Source: Marinobacter flavimaris
GTDB lineage: Bacteria; Pseudomonadota; Gammaproteobacteria; Pseudomonadales; Oleiphilaceae
Direction of reading: 5' to 3'
Assembly (NCBI RefSeq): GCF_002933295.1
Contig: NZ_PSSW01000008.1
Location: forward strand, 62,001 to 126,000
DNA: 64,000 bases
The translations under genes were made by a program, and so were the position numbers. Positions 34,583 to 44,532 of the stretch are shown here, in pieces. The first letter of the stretch is position 1. Each line of letters opens with the position of its first letter. The notes below the pieces were generated by a model that saw nothing but the letters and a program-made list of their open reading frames with translations, did no database searches and was not told the origin of the DNA.

Positions 34583-35617
34583 ATGAAAAATCCGTTCAGA
34601 AATCGCTTTCGTCGCTGGATTAACCGACGGATTCCGCGGTCCGATGTCCAGAGCTTCAGTCAGAAGAACATATTCATCCTGCCTACTGGTGCGGGACTCG
34701 TGTTCGGGCTGTTGCTCGTCATCATGCTTCTCACCGGCATCAATTATCAGAGCAGCCTGATTTATCTGAGTACCTTTCTGCTTGGGGCGGTCTTTGTTGG
34801 CGCGATGCATCAGACCCATCGAAATCTGTCCGGCATGGAACTCACGCTGGTTCAGCCAGGAGAGGGCTTTGCCGGTGATGATATTCCGTTTCGATTCCGC
34901 CTGAAGGCAGGGCGGGATGACGCCATTGCCATCCTGCTGTCCTGCGAAGAGTCCGGTCTGGCCCCGGTCCACGTCCACTCGGGCCGGTCCCAGGATGTCA
35001 CGCTTCCGGTTCATTCCGCTCATCGGGGGTATTTGCGGCCCGATCGGGTACGGATTGAAACGCGTTTTCCGTTCGGCCTCCTCAAGGCCTGGTCGTGGGT
35101 TCGGCCGGTATCCGCCGGTCTGGTATTCCCAAGGCCGGTTCCAGCTCCTGAGGCGTTCAGCACGGTAGAGGATGGTGAAGAGTCAGCAGAAGCACGATCC
35201 GTTGACGGCAATGATCATGCGGATATCCGACCCTGGCGGGAAGGTGATCTCAGCCAGCGGGTGCTCTGGAAGCGGTTCGCACGAACCGGGCAAATGGTGG
35301 TGGCAGACTGGGAGGGTGAGCAGGGCAGTCCCTATTGGCTGGATTTCAACGCCTACCCTGGCGCAGACCATGAGTTACGGTTGAGTTACCTGGCGTTTCT
35401 GGTCAATGAACGGGGCAAAAGCGGCGTGCGTTTCGGGTTGAATCTTCCCGGGCAGATCATCGAGCCTGATTCGGGGCCGGCGCACGCAGCACGGTGCCTG
35501 CGAGCATTGGCGGCCTGGGGTGAGGAGCGGCCCCGGGATACCATGGCCGAGCCCCATGGAACGCGCAGAAAGCCGATAGGAAACTCACCACAGTATGCAG
35601 GGGAGGGGCAGGCTTGA
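34583..35617 (+). CDS. DUF58 domain protein
   Basis: 344 residues. Two close membrane helices at about 30-75 (GAGLVFGLLLVIMLL, LIYLSTFLLGAVFVGAM). The DUF58 core follows, with DIRPWREGDLSQRVLWKRFA near residue 213, the defining motif, and AWSWVRP before it. DUF58 proteins work with MoxR ATPases and transglutaminase-like proteins in envelope assembly. Here it overlaps the downstream transglutaminase gene by 4 bases. No MoxR gene precedes it in this window. Confidence 0.88.
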   Translation: MKNPFRNRFRRWINRRIPRSDVQSFSQKNIFILPTGAGLVFGLLLVIMLLTGINYQSSLIYLSTFLLGAVFVGAMHQTHRNLSGMELTLVQPGEGFAGDDIPFRFRLKAGRDDAIAILLSCEESGLAPVHVHSGRSQDVTLPVHSAHRGYLRPDRVRIETRFPFGLLKAWSWVRPVSAGLVFPRPVPAPEAFSTVEDGEESAEARSVDGNDHADIRPWREGDLSQRVLWKRFARTGQMVVADWEGEQGSPYWLDFNAYPGADHELRLSYLAFLVNERGKSGVRFGLNLPGQIIEPDSGPAHAARCLRALAAWGEERPRDTMAEPHGTRRKPIGNSPQYAGEGQA

Positions 35618-37689
35618 GTTTCCTGGACCGCCTTAGAGGCACCCAATCGGAAGAAGCGACAGCGACCAATCTGCCTTCGAGAGCCTTGCTCTGGCTGATT
35701 GCCAGTTTTGCGTTGCTGCTGTCGCCCCAGTGGGACCGGTTACCGCTCTGGCTGATTGCGGCCTGCGCAGTGTTGGCCGCCTGGCGCTGGTTGGCGCAAT
35801 ACGGGAAGGTAAGGCTCCCTGGCCGCCTGTTGCGCACGGGCATTATGCTGGTGCTGATCGGCGTCTATGTTGCAACAGTACAGGGGCGGTTCACGGTAGA
35901 TACCGCAGCTTCGTTCTTCGTGCTGGCGGTAGGTCTCAAGTGGCTGGAGACCCGTTTGGTCAGGGACTTCTACGTTCTTTTTTTCATTCTGGTCTATCTG
36001 GCCTCGGTAAATTTTCTGTTCCATCAGGAGATTCTTTGGGCACTGGTCAACTTCACCGGCATAGCGCTGCTGCTGGTCGGGCTGCAAGTACTGAACGCAC
36101 CGGAACTGCCCGGTGGCATGACTTCAGGCTGGCGCAGGCTGGGTGGAATGTTCCTCAAGACACTGCCAATCGTCGTTCTTTTATTCGTGTTTTTCCCGCG
36201 GATGTCGCCGCTGTGGAGTGTGCCGCTGGTGTCCGGTGAGGCCCGGACCGGGATCAGCGACACCATGAGGCCAGGGGATATTTCCAACCTTGCCCAGAGC
36301 AGTGAGAGGGCGTTCCGGGTAACCTTTGGCGGCGAGATGCCCGCCTACAGGGACAGATACTGGCGAGGGCTTATTCTCGACTACCTGGATGGAGAAACCT
36401 GGCGCCAGGGTCAACAAGAACCATTTCGGGCGCTGGGCCGCGTAGCGGTTGATGGTGGCATAGGAGAGCTTGAGCCAAACCAGTATGACGTGCTGTTGGA
36501 ACCTACGGATCAGCGCTGGGCATTTGCCCTGGAAAGTTCCCGAGCGGTATCGGATAACGTGTTCGAAGACAGCGCGGATCTCTTCCGTTTCCGGCGGCCG
36601 GCTGACAGCCCCGTGCGTTATAGGCTGGCACTCGAGAGCGAAGCTTCTGTTGCCGAAACACAAAACGCTGCGGAACTGCGCCGCTATCTTCAGTTGCCGC
36701 AGGAAGGCAATCCCAGAGCGCGAGAATTTGCGCGGGAACTTCGTCGTACGATGGGCGACGAGCAGGTCGTTCGTACCCTGTTGCAGCGTTTTCGAGAACA
36801 GGAATACTTTTACACGCTCAGACCTCCTGCCATGCCTGAAGACGGCATTGATTCCCTGCTTTTTGACGAGAAGCGCGGTTTTTGTGCCCACTATGCTGGC
36901 GCAACCACCTTCGTGTTGCGCGCTGCCGGTATTCCCTCGCGCGTTGTCGTCGGCTACCAGGGGGGCGAAAACGGGGCGGGAGGCGATTACCTGATTGTGC
37001 GTCAGTACGATGCCCATGCCTGGGTTGAGGCCTACGTCGACGGCCGCGGATGGGTGAGAATTGATCCGACGGCCGCCATTGCACCGGATAGGATTGAGTC
37101 AGGCCTGAGAGATGCGGTGGCAGAGGAGGGATCCTTCCTTGAAAACAACTGGGCCTCGCCCCAGCGTTATGCGGACGTTGCCCTGGTGCAATGGGCGAGT
37201 CTTCAGATGGATCGCATCAACTACCAGTGGCAGCGCTGGGTCGTCGGCTATCAGGGCCAGAGCCAGATGGATCTGATGTCCAGGTTGCCCGGTGGTTTCG
37301 GCATGCGCGAATTGGGATACATGACGGCGGGTATCGTTGGTGCCGGCTTGCTAATTGCTGGACTCATTTCCGCGTTGCAAATGCGCCGTGGAGAAAGGCG
37401 GGACGCGTTCCGGAGGGTGGTGGATACGTGGCACCGTCTGTGCGCGACTGCAGGCGTGCCTGTCCGTCATGGTGAAACGCCGTCGGTTCTTGCATCAAGG
37501 CTGGCAAAAGCTGAACCGGCTGCAGGGGATTCTGCCAGGCTTTTTGCCCGGATGGTGAACAGCCATTACTATAGCGCTGGTAAAGACGACGAGGGCGTTG
37601 AGCAGTTGAAGCGAATGCGCCGCTTGCTTGCGACCATGAAGCGCCAACTGCGCAGATCCGGAACCCGCACAGGAAAATCCAGTGACTGA
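35614..37689 (+). CDS. TgpA-like membrane transglutaminase (DUF3488 + transglutaminase core)
   Basis: 691 residues from a TTG start inside the preceding stop (TTGA), 7 bases after GGGAGG. N-terminal half holds six or so membrane helices (DUF3488). The periplasmic transglutaminase core has Cys in KRGFCAHYAGATT, His in YDAHAWVEAYVDG and Asp in WVRIDPTAA, the full triad. One more helix at about 570-590 and a DUF4129-like C-terminus follow. The homologue TgpA of P. aeruginosa is reported as essential. Its substrate remains unknown. Overlaps holB by 8 bases. Confidence 0.9.
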   Translation: MSFLDRLRGTQSEEATATNLPSRALLWLIASFALLLSPQWDRLPLWLIAACAVLAAWRWLAQYGKVRLPGRLLRTGIMLVLIGVYVATVQGRFTVDTAASFFVLAVGLKWLETRLVRDFYVLFFILVYLASVNFLFHQEILWALVNFTGIALLLVGLQVLNAPELPGGMTSGWRRLGGMFLKTLPIVVLLFVFFPRMSPLWSVPLVSGEARTGISDTMRPGDISNLAQSSERAFRVTFGGEMPAYRDRYWRGLILDYLDGETWRQGQQEPFRALGRVAVDGGIGELEPNQYDVLLEPTDQRWAFALESSRAVSDNVFEDSADLFRFRRPADSPVRYRLALESEASVAETQNAAELRRYLQLPQEGNPRAREFARELRRTMGDEQVVRTLLQRFREQEYFYTLRPPAMPEDGIDSLLFDEKRGFCAHYAGATTFVLRAAGIPSRVVVGYQGGENGAGGDYLIVRQYDAHAWVEAYVDGRGWVRIDPTAAIAPDRIESGLRDAVAEEGSFLENNWASPQRYADVALVQWASLQMDRINYQWQRWVVGYQGQSQMDLMSRLPGGFGMRELGYMTAGIVGAGLLIAGLISALQMRRGERRDAFRRVVDTWHRLCATAGVPVRHGETPSVLASRLAKAEPAAGDSARLFARMVNSHYYSAGKDDEGVEQLKRMRRLLATMKRQLRRSGTRTGKSSD

Positions 37690-38713
37690 TATTGCCCAAG
37701 ACATGCCCTGGCTGCACCGTGCCTGGCAAACGGTTCAGAGCCGGGTCGCAGAAGACCGACTACCACACGCTCTTATACTCGTTGGTGAGCGTGGTGTGGG
37801 TAAGCGGGCCTGGGCAGAGGCTGTCGGCGGGCTGCTGCTGTGCGATCAGCCATTGGGCCGGGAAGCGGGCCAGGCAATTGCCTGTGGCCGCTGTAAACAA
37901 TGTGAACTTCTGGCCGCCGCCAGCCACCCGGATATCCGGATTTATGCGCCGGAAAAGTCCCGTATGGTCAAGGTGGATCAGGTCAGGGCTCTTTCGTCGT
38001 TCGCGGTGGCGTCTCCGCAGGTTGCCCACCATAAGGTGGCGATTATTGACCGGGCGGATCAGTTGAACATCAATGCGGCGAACGCATTGCTCAAGACCCT
38101 TGAAGAGCCGCTGCCCGACGTGACCTTGATTCTGTTGCAGGAGAGCGGTCGTCCGGTGTTGCCTACCATCCGGTCCCGATGCCAGACATTGACGGTTCCG
38201 GTGCCCGGCAACAGCGAAGCCAACCACTGGCTCGCCAGTAGTGTAAAGAATCTTCCCGAAGATGCACAACCGTCTGCAGATGTTCTGGCCAAAGCTTTGA
38301 TGCTGGCGGGTAATGCACCCAGATTGGCACTGGACTATGCAACAGGAGATTTCATCGGTTTGCGGGACACGGCCCTAGACCGCTTCAAGGATTTCATGAA
38401 GTCCAGGATTCCGGCAGGTGAGGCCGCCAGGGCGTTCAAGTCCATGGGCCTGGAAGATACGCTTTGGTTGTTCGAAACCTGGGCGGCTGATCTGGCACGC
38501 TTGATAGTGGGGGGCAGTGCTCGGGACGCCGATGCCGCCGATATGCTCGGATTTCTGGCCAAAACGACGCCCGGCTGGCGGGCCCATGAGTTGCTCGATA
38601 TGGTAAAGGAATCACGCGCAGCGGGTGTCTACAACGCCAGCCCCGAGCTGGAAGCCAGTCGTCTTCTGATCGCCTGGCAAAAGCTCATGCCGGTGAAACG
38701 CCCGGCGGCCTAG
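37682..38713 (+). CDS. holB: DNA polymerase III subunit delta'
   Basis: 343 residues from GTG 37682, AGGA 8 bases upstream. P-loop-like GERGVGKRAWAE at about 33-44 and zinc-binding cysteines CGRCKQCELLAAASHPD near 62-78. KVAIIDRADQLNINAANALL and KTLEEPLPD are clamp-loader AAA motifs with sensor. It is part of the clamp loader that places the beta clamp on DNA. Followed by pilZ as in Pseudomonas. Confidence 0.93.
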   Translation: MTDIAQDMPWLHRAWQTVQSRVAEDRLPHALILVGERGVGKRAWAEAVGGLLLCDQPLGREAGQAIACGRCKQCELLAAASHPDIRIYAPEKSRMVKVDQVRALSSFAVASPQVAHHKVAIIDRADQLNINAANALLKTLEEPLPDVTLILLQESGRPVLPTIRSRCQTLTVPVPGNSEANHWLASSVKNLPEDAQPSADVLAKALMLAGNAPRLALDYATGDFIGLRDTALDRFKDFMKSRIPAGEAARAFKSMGLEDTLWLFETWAADLARLIVGGSARDADAADMLGFLAKTTPGWRAHELLDMVKESRAAGVYNASPELEASRLLIAWQKLMPVKRPAA

Positions 38714-38828
38714 CGGATATCCCGGCAGAATTGCGTCTTTGGGGGCAACAACTGCTATGATTCCGGAATGAAAGGGATTTTCGGATCCCGATAACCGTTC
38801 AAAACGATCTAAGAGAAAGGTGTCAGTT

Positions 38829-39179
38829 ATGGGGCCAGGTTTTGGTGCGCGCAGTGGCATACTCACCCTGACAATCAAGGATAAAGCAGTGCTCTACGCG
38901 GCATACATGCCGTATATCCGCCAGGGTGGTCTGTTCATCCCGACCCAGAAACAGTATCAGCTGGGCGACGAAGTCTTTCTGCTTCTCAACCTCATGGACG
39001 AGCCTGAAAAAATTCCGGTCGCCGGCAAGGTAATCTGGATAACGCCCAAAGGTGCCCAGGGCAACCGCGCGGCGGGTATCGGTGTCCAGTTCAACGGCGA
39101 TGATGAAGCCGCCCGAACCAAGATTGAGTCCTACCTGGCAGGCTCGCTGAGCTCCGATCGCCCCACCCATACAATGTGA
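38829..39179 (+). CDS. pilZ: Type IV pilus protein PilZ (non-c-di-GMP-binding type)
   Basis: 116 residues from ATG 38829, which is 8 bases after AAAGG; an in-frame GTG at 38820 sits on the ribosome site. The sequence GILTLTIKDKAVLYAAYMPY and KVIWITPKGAQGNRAAGIGV match PilZ downstream of holB in Pseudomonas. The c-di-GMP motifs RxxxR and (D/N)xSxxG are absent, as in canonical PilZ. PilZ acts with FimX and PilB in pilus assembly. No other pil gene is adjacent; fimV lies at 51779. Confidence 0.92.
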   Translation: MGPGFGARSGILTLTIKDKAVLYAAYMPYIRQGGLFIPTQKQYQLGDEVFLLLNLMDEPEKIPVAGKVIWITPKGAQGNRAAGIGVQFNGDDEAARTKIESYLAGSLSSDRPTHTM

Positions 39180-39192
39180 AGGCGGAGCCTGG

Positions 39193-40143
39193 ATGAGCGA
39201 CATGTCGTTTCCCACGAACACCCCCGGAAACCAGGTGAAGGACGGGAGCATTGAAAACCCCGCCCGGTCGTTCCGCGAGTCCGATTGGAAACTCCGGCAC
39301 ATCACCCTGGCCGGTCTTAGCTGGCCTGCCGCTACTGATGCCCACGATACTACACCGATCATAATGCTGCATGGCTGGCTCGATAACAGCCTCACCTTTG
39401 TGAAGCTCGCACCGGAGCTGGCGCGACTCGGGCCCGTCTACGCGCTGGACTTCGCCGGGCATGGCCATTCCGGGCACCGCCCAGAGGGGCAGAGTTACCT
39501 CTTGATGGACTATGTGGCGGATCTTGCCGAGCTGGTTGAACGCTATTTCCAGGAGACACCGGATGGCAGGATCAACCTGGTCGGGCACTCGCTTGGGGGG
39601 ATTGTCGGAGCGCTCTACGCGGCCGCCTTTCCGGAGCGAATTCGAAACCTGGTGATGATCGACAGCCTTGGCGCACTGAGCCGTCCGGTTAAGGAAACCA
39701 TTCCCCAGCTCCGAAAAGCTGTGAAAAAACGCATTGCCGGCTCTGGCCGCCAGGTTGTCTATCCGGATATCGCCACGGCCGCCAAAGCACGGGAGGGCGG
39801 GCTGAGTCCGCTCAGCCCCGAGGCCGCGCTGACGCTCATTCCGCGCAATATGAAACCCGAGGGAGAGGGCTACGTCTGGCAGACCGACCCAAGGTTACGG
39901 CACCCGTCTCCATTGATGATGACCGAAGAGCAGGTGCTGGCTTCGCTGTCTGCTATTGAAACCCGTGTGCTTTTTGTCAGAGCCGATGCAGGACTTCTTT
40001 CGTACAGAAAGGATCGGGATAAACGCGCTGACGCTATCGCCAACCTCCAGATCGTTAACGTGCCGGGAGGTCACCATTGCCATCTGGATGGCGAGACCGG
40101 GCCGGCTGCAACAGCCATCAGACAATTCCTGGAAAATGAGTAA
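39193..40143 (+). CDS. Alpha/beta hydrolase
   Basis: 316 residues. Alpha/beta hydrolase fold: oxyanion region IIMLHGWLDNS, DFAGHGHSGHR, nucleophile elbow NLVGHSLGGIVGAL and a C-terminal GGHHCHLDGE with the catalytic His. Similar to epoxide hydrolase or lipase-like family members encoded after pilZ in related bacteria. Substrate unknown. Its stop overlaps the next start. Confidence 0.88.
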   Translation: MSDMSFPTNTPGNQVKDGSIENPARSFRESDWKLRHITLAGLSWPAATDAHDTTPIIMLHGWLDNSLTFVKLAPELARLGPVYALDFAGHGHSGHRPEGQSYLLMDYVADLAELVERYFQETPDGRINLVGHSLGGIVGALYAAAFPERIRNLVMIDSLGALSRPVKETIPQLRKAVKKRIAGSGRQVVYPDIATAAKAREGGLSPLSPEAALTLIPRNMKPEGEGYVWQTDPRLRHPSPLMMTEEQVLASLSAIETRVLFVRADAGLLSYRKDRDKRADAIANLQIVNVPGGHHCHLDGETGPAATAIRQFLENE

Positions 40144-41050
40144 TCGCTTGCTGAAATTACTGTTCACACGTTTCTTGGTTCCGATCCTCGGATTATTGGC
40201 TCTGTCTTCCGGTGTGCAGTCTGCTCCGGAGGATATGCCCGAGGCCTATCAACAGTCGACGCTTGAAGATACGGTCTCGATTCAGTCGTCGGGACACCTG
40301 GTATTGTTCAGCCCCGTGCGGGAAGTCAATAACGAGATTCGCTCCGAAACCCTGGCCCGCTTGCCCGTGACTGGGGAAGGGCGCCTGTACCGGATTGCCC
40401 GAGACTCAAGTCGCGAGGAAGCGCGGGACCACTACCTCGCTCTATTGCGCGAGAGAAACGCCCAGATTCTGTTCGAGTGCTCCAGTATCCGTTGTGGAAG
40501 AAGCAACGTATGGGCGAACCAGATCTTTAATCAGGCGGTTCTCTATGGCCGTGATGCAACCCAGGATTATCTGGTGGCGGGCACCGTTGCCGAGGACGGC
40601 GCCCGTTGGCTGACCCTCATTTACACGGTGACTCGCGGCAACCTTCGGGAGTATGTGTGGGTGGAGCACCTGCGGGTCGAATCCGGCGCGACCATTCCCG
40701 GCTTTGGCACCATGGCCAACCGCGTTGAAGGGCCGATTATTGTTCCCTGGCAAGGCGGTGTAACCTACCGGTTCGACTGGCAGGCAACGGATCGTAGGCG
40801 GGTGAATGATCTGGCCCGTGAAGAGGGTACGGTGGTTGCACTGGTGGGCTATTCTGTATTGGAGACTGATGAGTCCTTCAGTGATGCGATGGAGCGTGCC
40901 CGCCTGGCTACCGAATCGTTGTCGGAGGTCCTGTCCAAAACGGGTGTCTCCCGGGCTCAACAGGAGATAATCGTTGTGGGGCCGGCAGGTGTCTTCAGTG
41001 ATCCAGACAGGCAGGGCGACCGGGTAGAAGTGGTGGTGATCTCGAGGTAA
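40136..41050 (+). CDS. DUF4892 exported protein with OmpA-like end
   Basis: 304 residues from ATG 40136; the frame extends upstream to 39956 but only inside the hydrolase gene. Signal peptide with FLVPILGLLALSSGVQSA. SSGHLVLFSPVREVNNEIRS and FECSSIRCGRSNVWANQIF are DUF4892 features; its two cysteines could pair in the periplasm. The last 90 residues resemble the OmpA/peptidoglycan-binding region in a degenerate form (ALVGYSVLETDESFSDAMER). Overlaps the preceding gene by 8 bases and touches the next. Confidence 0.82.
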   Translation: MSNRLLKLLFTRFLVPILGLLALSSGVQSAPEDMPEAYQQSTLEDTVSIQSSGHLVLFSPVREVNNEIRSETLARLPVTGEGRLYRIARDSSREEARDHYLALLRERNAQILFECSSIRCGRSNVWANQIFNQAVLYGRDATQDYLVAGTVAEDGARWLTLIYTVTRGNLREYVWVEHLRVESGATIPGFGTMANRVEGPIIVPWQGGVTYRFDWQATDRRRVNDLAREEGTVVALVGYSVLETDESFSDAMERARLATESLSEVLSKTGVSRAQQEIIVVGPAGVFSDPDRQGDRVEVVVISR

Positions 41051-41055
41051 TGATT

Positions 41056-42270
41056 ATGGGCACATCAAAGGATGACGATCAGGATCCAAAGGACAAGCCC
41101 TCAGAGAAAGATCCGCAGGACAACGTCTCGAAGGTCCTGAGCAGCTCTGATGTCTCCGCTACCCGTGCTCCGGCAAACCCGGAAAAAGGCAAAGACCGGA
41201 ACAAACCGCGCAAGACCGTGGCTCTGACGCTGGGAAGTGGTGGTGCCAGAGGGTATGCCCACATCGGCGCCATCGAAGTTCTGGTGGAGCGTGGCTACGA
41301 CATCGTTGCTATCTCCGGCTGTTCCATGGGGGCCCTGATCGGCGGTATGTTCGGAGCCGGCAAGATGCAGGACTACAAGGACTGGGTTACCGGTCTGGGC
41401 CAGTTCGATGTCCTCAAGCTCCTGGATGTAACGTTCAATTCCGTGGGCGCTATTCGAGGCGAGAAGATTTTTTCGGTTGTAAGGGAAATGCTGGGAGATA
41501 CCCGGATCGAAAACCTGCCCATTGCCTTTACGGCCGTGGCGACAGATCTGCTCGCCCACAAGGAAATCTGGTTTCAGGAAGGGCCTCTGGATCAGGCTAT
41601 CCGCGCTTCGGTGGCGATTCCAAGTGTTGTCACACCTCTCGTTCTCAATGGCAGAGTCCTCGTGGACGGTGCCTTGCTCAATCCTTTGCCAATCATCCCG
41701 ACCATTTCCTCCCACGCTGACATCATCGTTGCGGTCAATCTCAGTGGCGAGGATGACCGCCGTCGACGGATTCCGGACGCTGCGTTTACTCCGGGCGAGG
41801 CTGAAAACACGGATATGGACGAGTGGGTGGATACCATCCGTGAGAAGGCCTCGCGCTGGTTTGACTGGGATGCCCTGAAATCCCTGACTGCCCGGAAGCC
41901 GGACAACGGTGACAGCCCGGAAGAAAAGATCAGCCGGGCAGTGCACAAGAAAGAGCATCAAAAGCAGACGGAGAAGAAGCCGGCTTACAAGAAGAGCCAG
42001 GAAGAGCACGAAACCATCGACTGGGACAAGCTCGGGATCGGCAAATTCGATGTGATGAACCTCACCATCGAGACCATGCAGAGTGCGCTTGTGCAGTACA
42101 AGATCGCGGGCTACCCGCCGGATTTGCTGGTGAATATCCCGAAGAATGCCTGTCGGAGCTACGATTATCACAAGGCCCCGGAATTGATTCAGCTGGGCCG
42201 TGAGCGGATGGCTGCTGCGCTGGATCGCTTTGAAGAAAGCCGGAACAGCTCCGGGCCTCTGGCTATCTGA
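41056..42270 (+). CDS. Patatin-like phospholipase, RssA type
   Basis: 404 residues from ATG 41056, 8 bases after GAGG; the earlier ATG at 41050 would be too close to the ribosome site. A charged 55-residue leader precedes the patatin domain: LTLGSGGARGYAHIGAIEVL, nucleophile Ser90 in SGCSMGAL and Asp204 in DGALLNPLP. The C-terminal part contains a highly charged Lys/Glu linker and a family-specific tail (YDYHKAPELIQLGRERM). No signal peptide; predicted intracellular or membrane-surface esterase. Last gene of the run starting at pilZ. Confidence 0.88.
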   Translation: MGTSKDDDQDPKDKPSEKDPQDNVSKVLSSSDVSATRAPANPEKGKDRNKPRKTVALTLGSGGARGYAHIGAIEVLVERGYDIVAISGCSMGALIGGMFGAGKMQDYKDWVTGLGQFDVLKLLDVTFNSVGAIRGEKIFSVVREMLGDTRIENLPIAFTAVATDLLAHKEIWFQEGPLDQAIRASVAIPSVVTPLVLNGRVLVDGALLNPLPIIPTISSHADIIVAVNLSGEDDRRRRIPDAAFTPGEAENTDMDEWVDTIREKASRWFDWDALKSLTARKPDNGDSPEEKISRAVHKKEHQKQTEKKPAYKKSQEEHETIDWDKLGIGKFDVMNLTIETMQSALVQYKIAGYPPDLLVNIPKNACRSYDYHKAPELIQLGRERMAAALDRFEESRNSSGPLAI

Positions 42271-42358
42271 ACAATTTGTTGGCGGGGGCGGGCTGCAGTC
42301 GAGCGGGTAAACAGCGTATAATCCCGCGCTAACACGCTCTTGCACAGGATGTACGTTA

Positions 42359-43261
42359 GTGACCAGCCCTATTGACGACCTTCACAGCGTTCGGGATTAC
42401 CTCCGCTACGCCTCCTCTCGGTTTGCTGCTTCGCCGCTGTTTTTCGGGCATGGCACGGACAATGTCTGGGATGAAGCTGTTCAGCTGGTTATGCGTAGCC
42501 TGCACCTTCCCCTTGAAAACAACACTCTGTTCCTGGATGCCCGTCTAACGCGTGAAGAGCGGGAGCTGGTACTGGAAAGAATCGCCCGGCGCGTGGATGA
42601 GCGCGTACCTCTGGCGTATCTGCTCGGTGAAGCCTGGTTTATGGGCATGCCCTTTCATGTTGACGAACGGGTGTTGGTACCGCGTTCCCCCATTGGTGAA
42701 CTGATCGAGAATGGCTTTCAGCCGTGGCTCGGAGACAAGCCGGTGGAACGCATCCTTGATCTTTGCACCGGGAGCGGGTGCATTGGCATTGGTGCGGCAT
42801 CTGTTTTCGGCGAGGCGGAAGTCGATCTGTCGGACATTTCTCCGGATGCACTTGAAGTGGCCGAATCCAATATCGACCTGCACGGAGTCCGCGAGCGGGT
42901 CCGTACCGTACAATCCGATGTCTTTGACAATATTGAAGGTCGCTACGACGTGATCGTTAGCAACCCGCCCTATGTGGATGCAGACGATCTCTCCAGCATG
43001 CCGGATGAGTACCGCCACGAACCTGAGCTGGGCCTTGCCGCCGGTAAAGACGGGCTCGACATCGCTCACAGAATCATTGCCAAAGCGGCCGAACATCTTA
43101 CTCCTGGTGGACTACTGGTCGTGGAAGTCGGTAACAGCTGGGTTGCAATGGATGAGGCGTATCCGGATCTGCCACTGACCTGGCTGGAGTTCGAGAATGG
43201 GGGCGATGGCGTCTTTCTGATCACCGAGACGGACCTGCGTCAGTGGCAGGCTTCCAGTTAA
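42359..43261 (+). CDS. prmB: Ribosomal protein L3 glutamine N5-methyltransferase
   Basis: 300 residues from GTG 42359, 9 bases after AGGA. SAM-binding [14 protein letters not shown] near residue 137 and the glutamine methyltransferase motif [11 protein letters not shown] near 199. The N-terminal helical domain ([28 protein letters not shown]) separates PrmB from the release-factor enzyme PrmC. It methylates a Gln of L3. TATAAT at 42317-42322 may be its -10 box but no good -35 was found. Followed by aroC, the common gammaproteobacterial order. Confidence 0.93.
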   Translation: MTSPIDDLHSVRDYLRYASSRFAASPLFFGHGTDNVWDEAVQLVMRSLHLPLENNTLFLDARLTREERELVLERIARRVDERVPLAYLLGEAWFMGMPFHVDERVLVPRSPIGELIENGFQPWLGDKPVERILDLCTGSGCIGIGAASVFGEAEVDLSDISPDALEVAESNIDLHGVRERVRTVQSDVFDNIEGRYDVIVSNPPYVDADDLSSMPDEYRHEPELGLAAGKDGLDIAHRIIAKAAEHLTPGGLLVVEVGNSWVAMDEAYPDLPLTWLEFENGGDGVFLITETDLRQWQASS

Positions 43262-43298
43262 ACTGAATTCTCATAAAAGCTGAACAAGATACTGAATT

Positions 43299-44393
43299 AT
43301 GTCGGGAAACTCTTTCGGAAAACTGTTTACGGTTACCTCATTCGGCGAGAGCCACGGGCCTGCGCTGGGGTGCATCATTGATGGCTGCCCTCCGGGACTT
43401 GAGCTTTCGGAAGCGGACATGCAGCGGGACCTGGATCGCCGAAAGCCAGGAACATCCCGGCACACAACCCAGCGTCGTGAAGCCGACGAGGTGAGAATTC
43501 TGTCAGGCGTTTTCGAGGGTAAGACCACCGGAACGCCGATTGGCCTGCTGATTGAAAACACCGATCAGCGGTCCAAGGATTACTCAAAGATCTCCGAGCA
43601 GTTTCGGCCGGCTCACGCTGATTACACCTACATGCACAAGTATGGTGTTCGCGACTATCGCGGCGGTGGTCGTTCGTCTGCCCGTGAGACCGCTATGCGG
43701 GTTGCTGCGGGTGCTGTTGCGAGAAAATTCCTTGAGCAGCGCCTGGGTATCCGGATTCGCGGCTATCTGTCGCAGCTGGGGCCCATCAAGGCCGAGAAAC
43801 TGGATTGGGATCAGGTTCACCAGAACCCGTTCTTCTGCCCGGATGCGGACAAGGTTCCCGAGATGGAAGCTTATATGGATGCCCTGCGCAAGGAGGGGGA
43901 TTCCATCGGTGCCCGGATCAACGTGGTTGCCGACGGTGTGCCACCGGGTCTCGGCGAGCCGATCTTTGACCGCCTGGATGCGGACCTTGCCCATGCACTG
44001 ATGAGCATCAATGCGGTGAAGGGCGTCGAGATTGGCGCCGGTTTCGACTGCATTGACCAGAAGGGTACCGAGCATCGTGACGAGATGACGCCGGAAGGGT
44101 TCCTTTCTAATAATGCCGGTGGTGTGCTTGGAGGTATTTCCTCAGGGCAACCGATCGTGGCCAGTATCGCATTGAAGCCCACGTCGAGTTTGCGTTTGTC
44201 GGGCCGGAGCATTGATGTGAACGGCGATCCCTGTGAGGTGATTACCACCGGCCGTCACGATCCATGTGTCGGCATCCGGGCGACACCTATTGCTGAGGCG
44301 ATGATGGCCATTGTGTTGATGGACCATTACCTGCGGCATCGTGGGCAGAATGCGGATGTTTCTGTTTCTACGCCGGTGATTGGGCAGCTCTGA
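43299..44393 (+). CDS. aroC: Chorismate synthase
   Basis: 364 residues, normal for AroC. Signatures [18 protein letters not shown] near the start, [20 protein letters not shown] near 123 and [18 protein letters not shown] near the end. It makes chorismate from EPSP with reduced FMN, feeding pabB and the trp genes also in this window. Copy A of the structured repeat begins 22 bases after its stop. Confidence 0.96.
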   Translation: MSGNSFGKLFTVTSFGESHGPALGCIIDGCPPGLELSEADMQRDLDRRKPGTSRHTTQRREADEVRILSGVFEGKTTGTPIGLLIENTDQRSKDYSKISEQFRPAHADYTYMHKYGVRDYRGGGRSSARETAMRVAAGAVARKFLEQRLGIRIRGYLSQLGPIKAEKLDWDQVHQNPFFCPDADKVPEMEAYMDALRKEGDSIGARINVVADGVPPGLGEPIFDRLDADLAHALMSINAVKGVEIGAGFDCIDQKGTEHRDEMTPEGFLSNNAGGVLGGISSGQPIVASIALKPTSSLRLSGRSIDVNGDPCEVITTGRHDPCVGIRATPIAEAMMAIVLMDHYLRHRGQNADVSVSTPVIGQL

Positions 44394-44415
44394 TTTTGTT
44401 TGTCAGGCTTGGTGA

Positions 44416-44532
44416 AGCTGCTTTGGCGGCACTCACTGCCCAAAAAACGCCCGTGAATACTTCCCTGTAGGGCTTGGTCGCGCCATCCTTGGAGCTCCAC
44501 ATTTTTGGGCAGTGAGTGCCGCCAAAACAGCC
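44416..44532 (-). repeat. Structured hairpin repeat, copy A
   Basis: Arms 44422-44446 and 44502-44526 are a perfect 25-bp inverted repeat (begins TTTGGCGGCACTCACTGCC). It extends outwards to 44416 and 44532 with two G-U pairs when read on the minus strand, giving 31 pairs. The 55-nt loop (44447-44501) is the conserved core shared with copies B and C, here with GGATGGCGCGACC and AAGCCCTACAGGG in the sense reading. The right arm contains the GTG start proposed for the MFS gene. Orientation is defined by the core. Confidence 0.85.
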
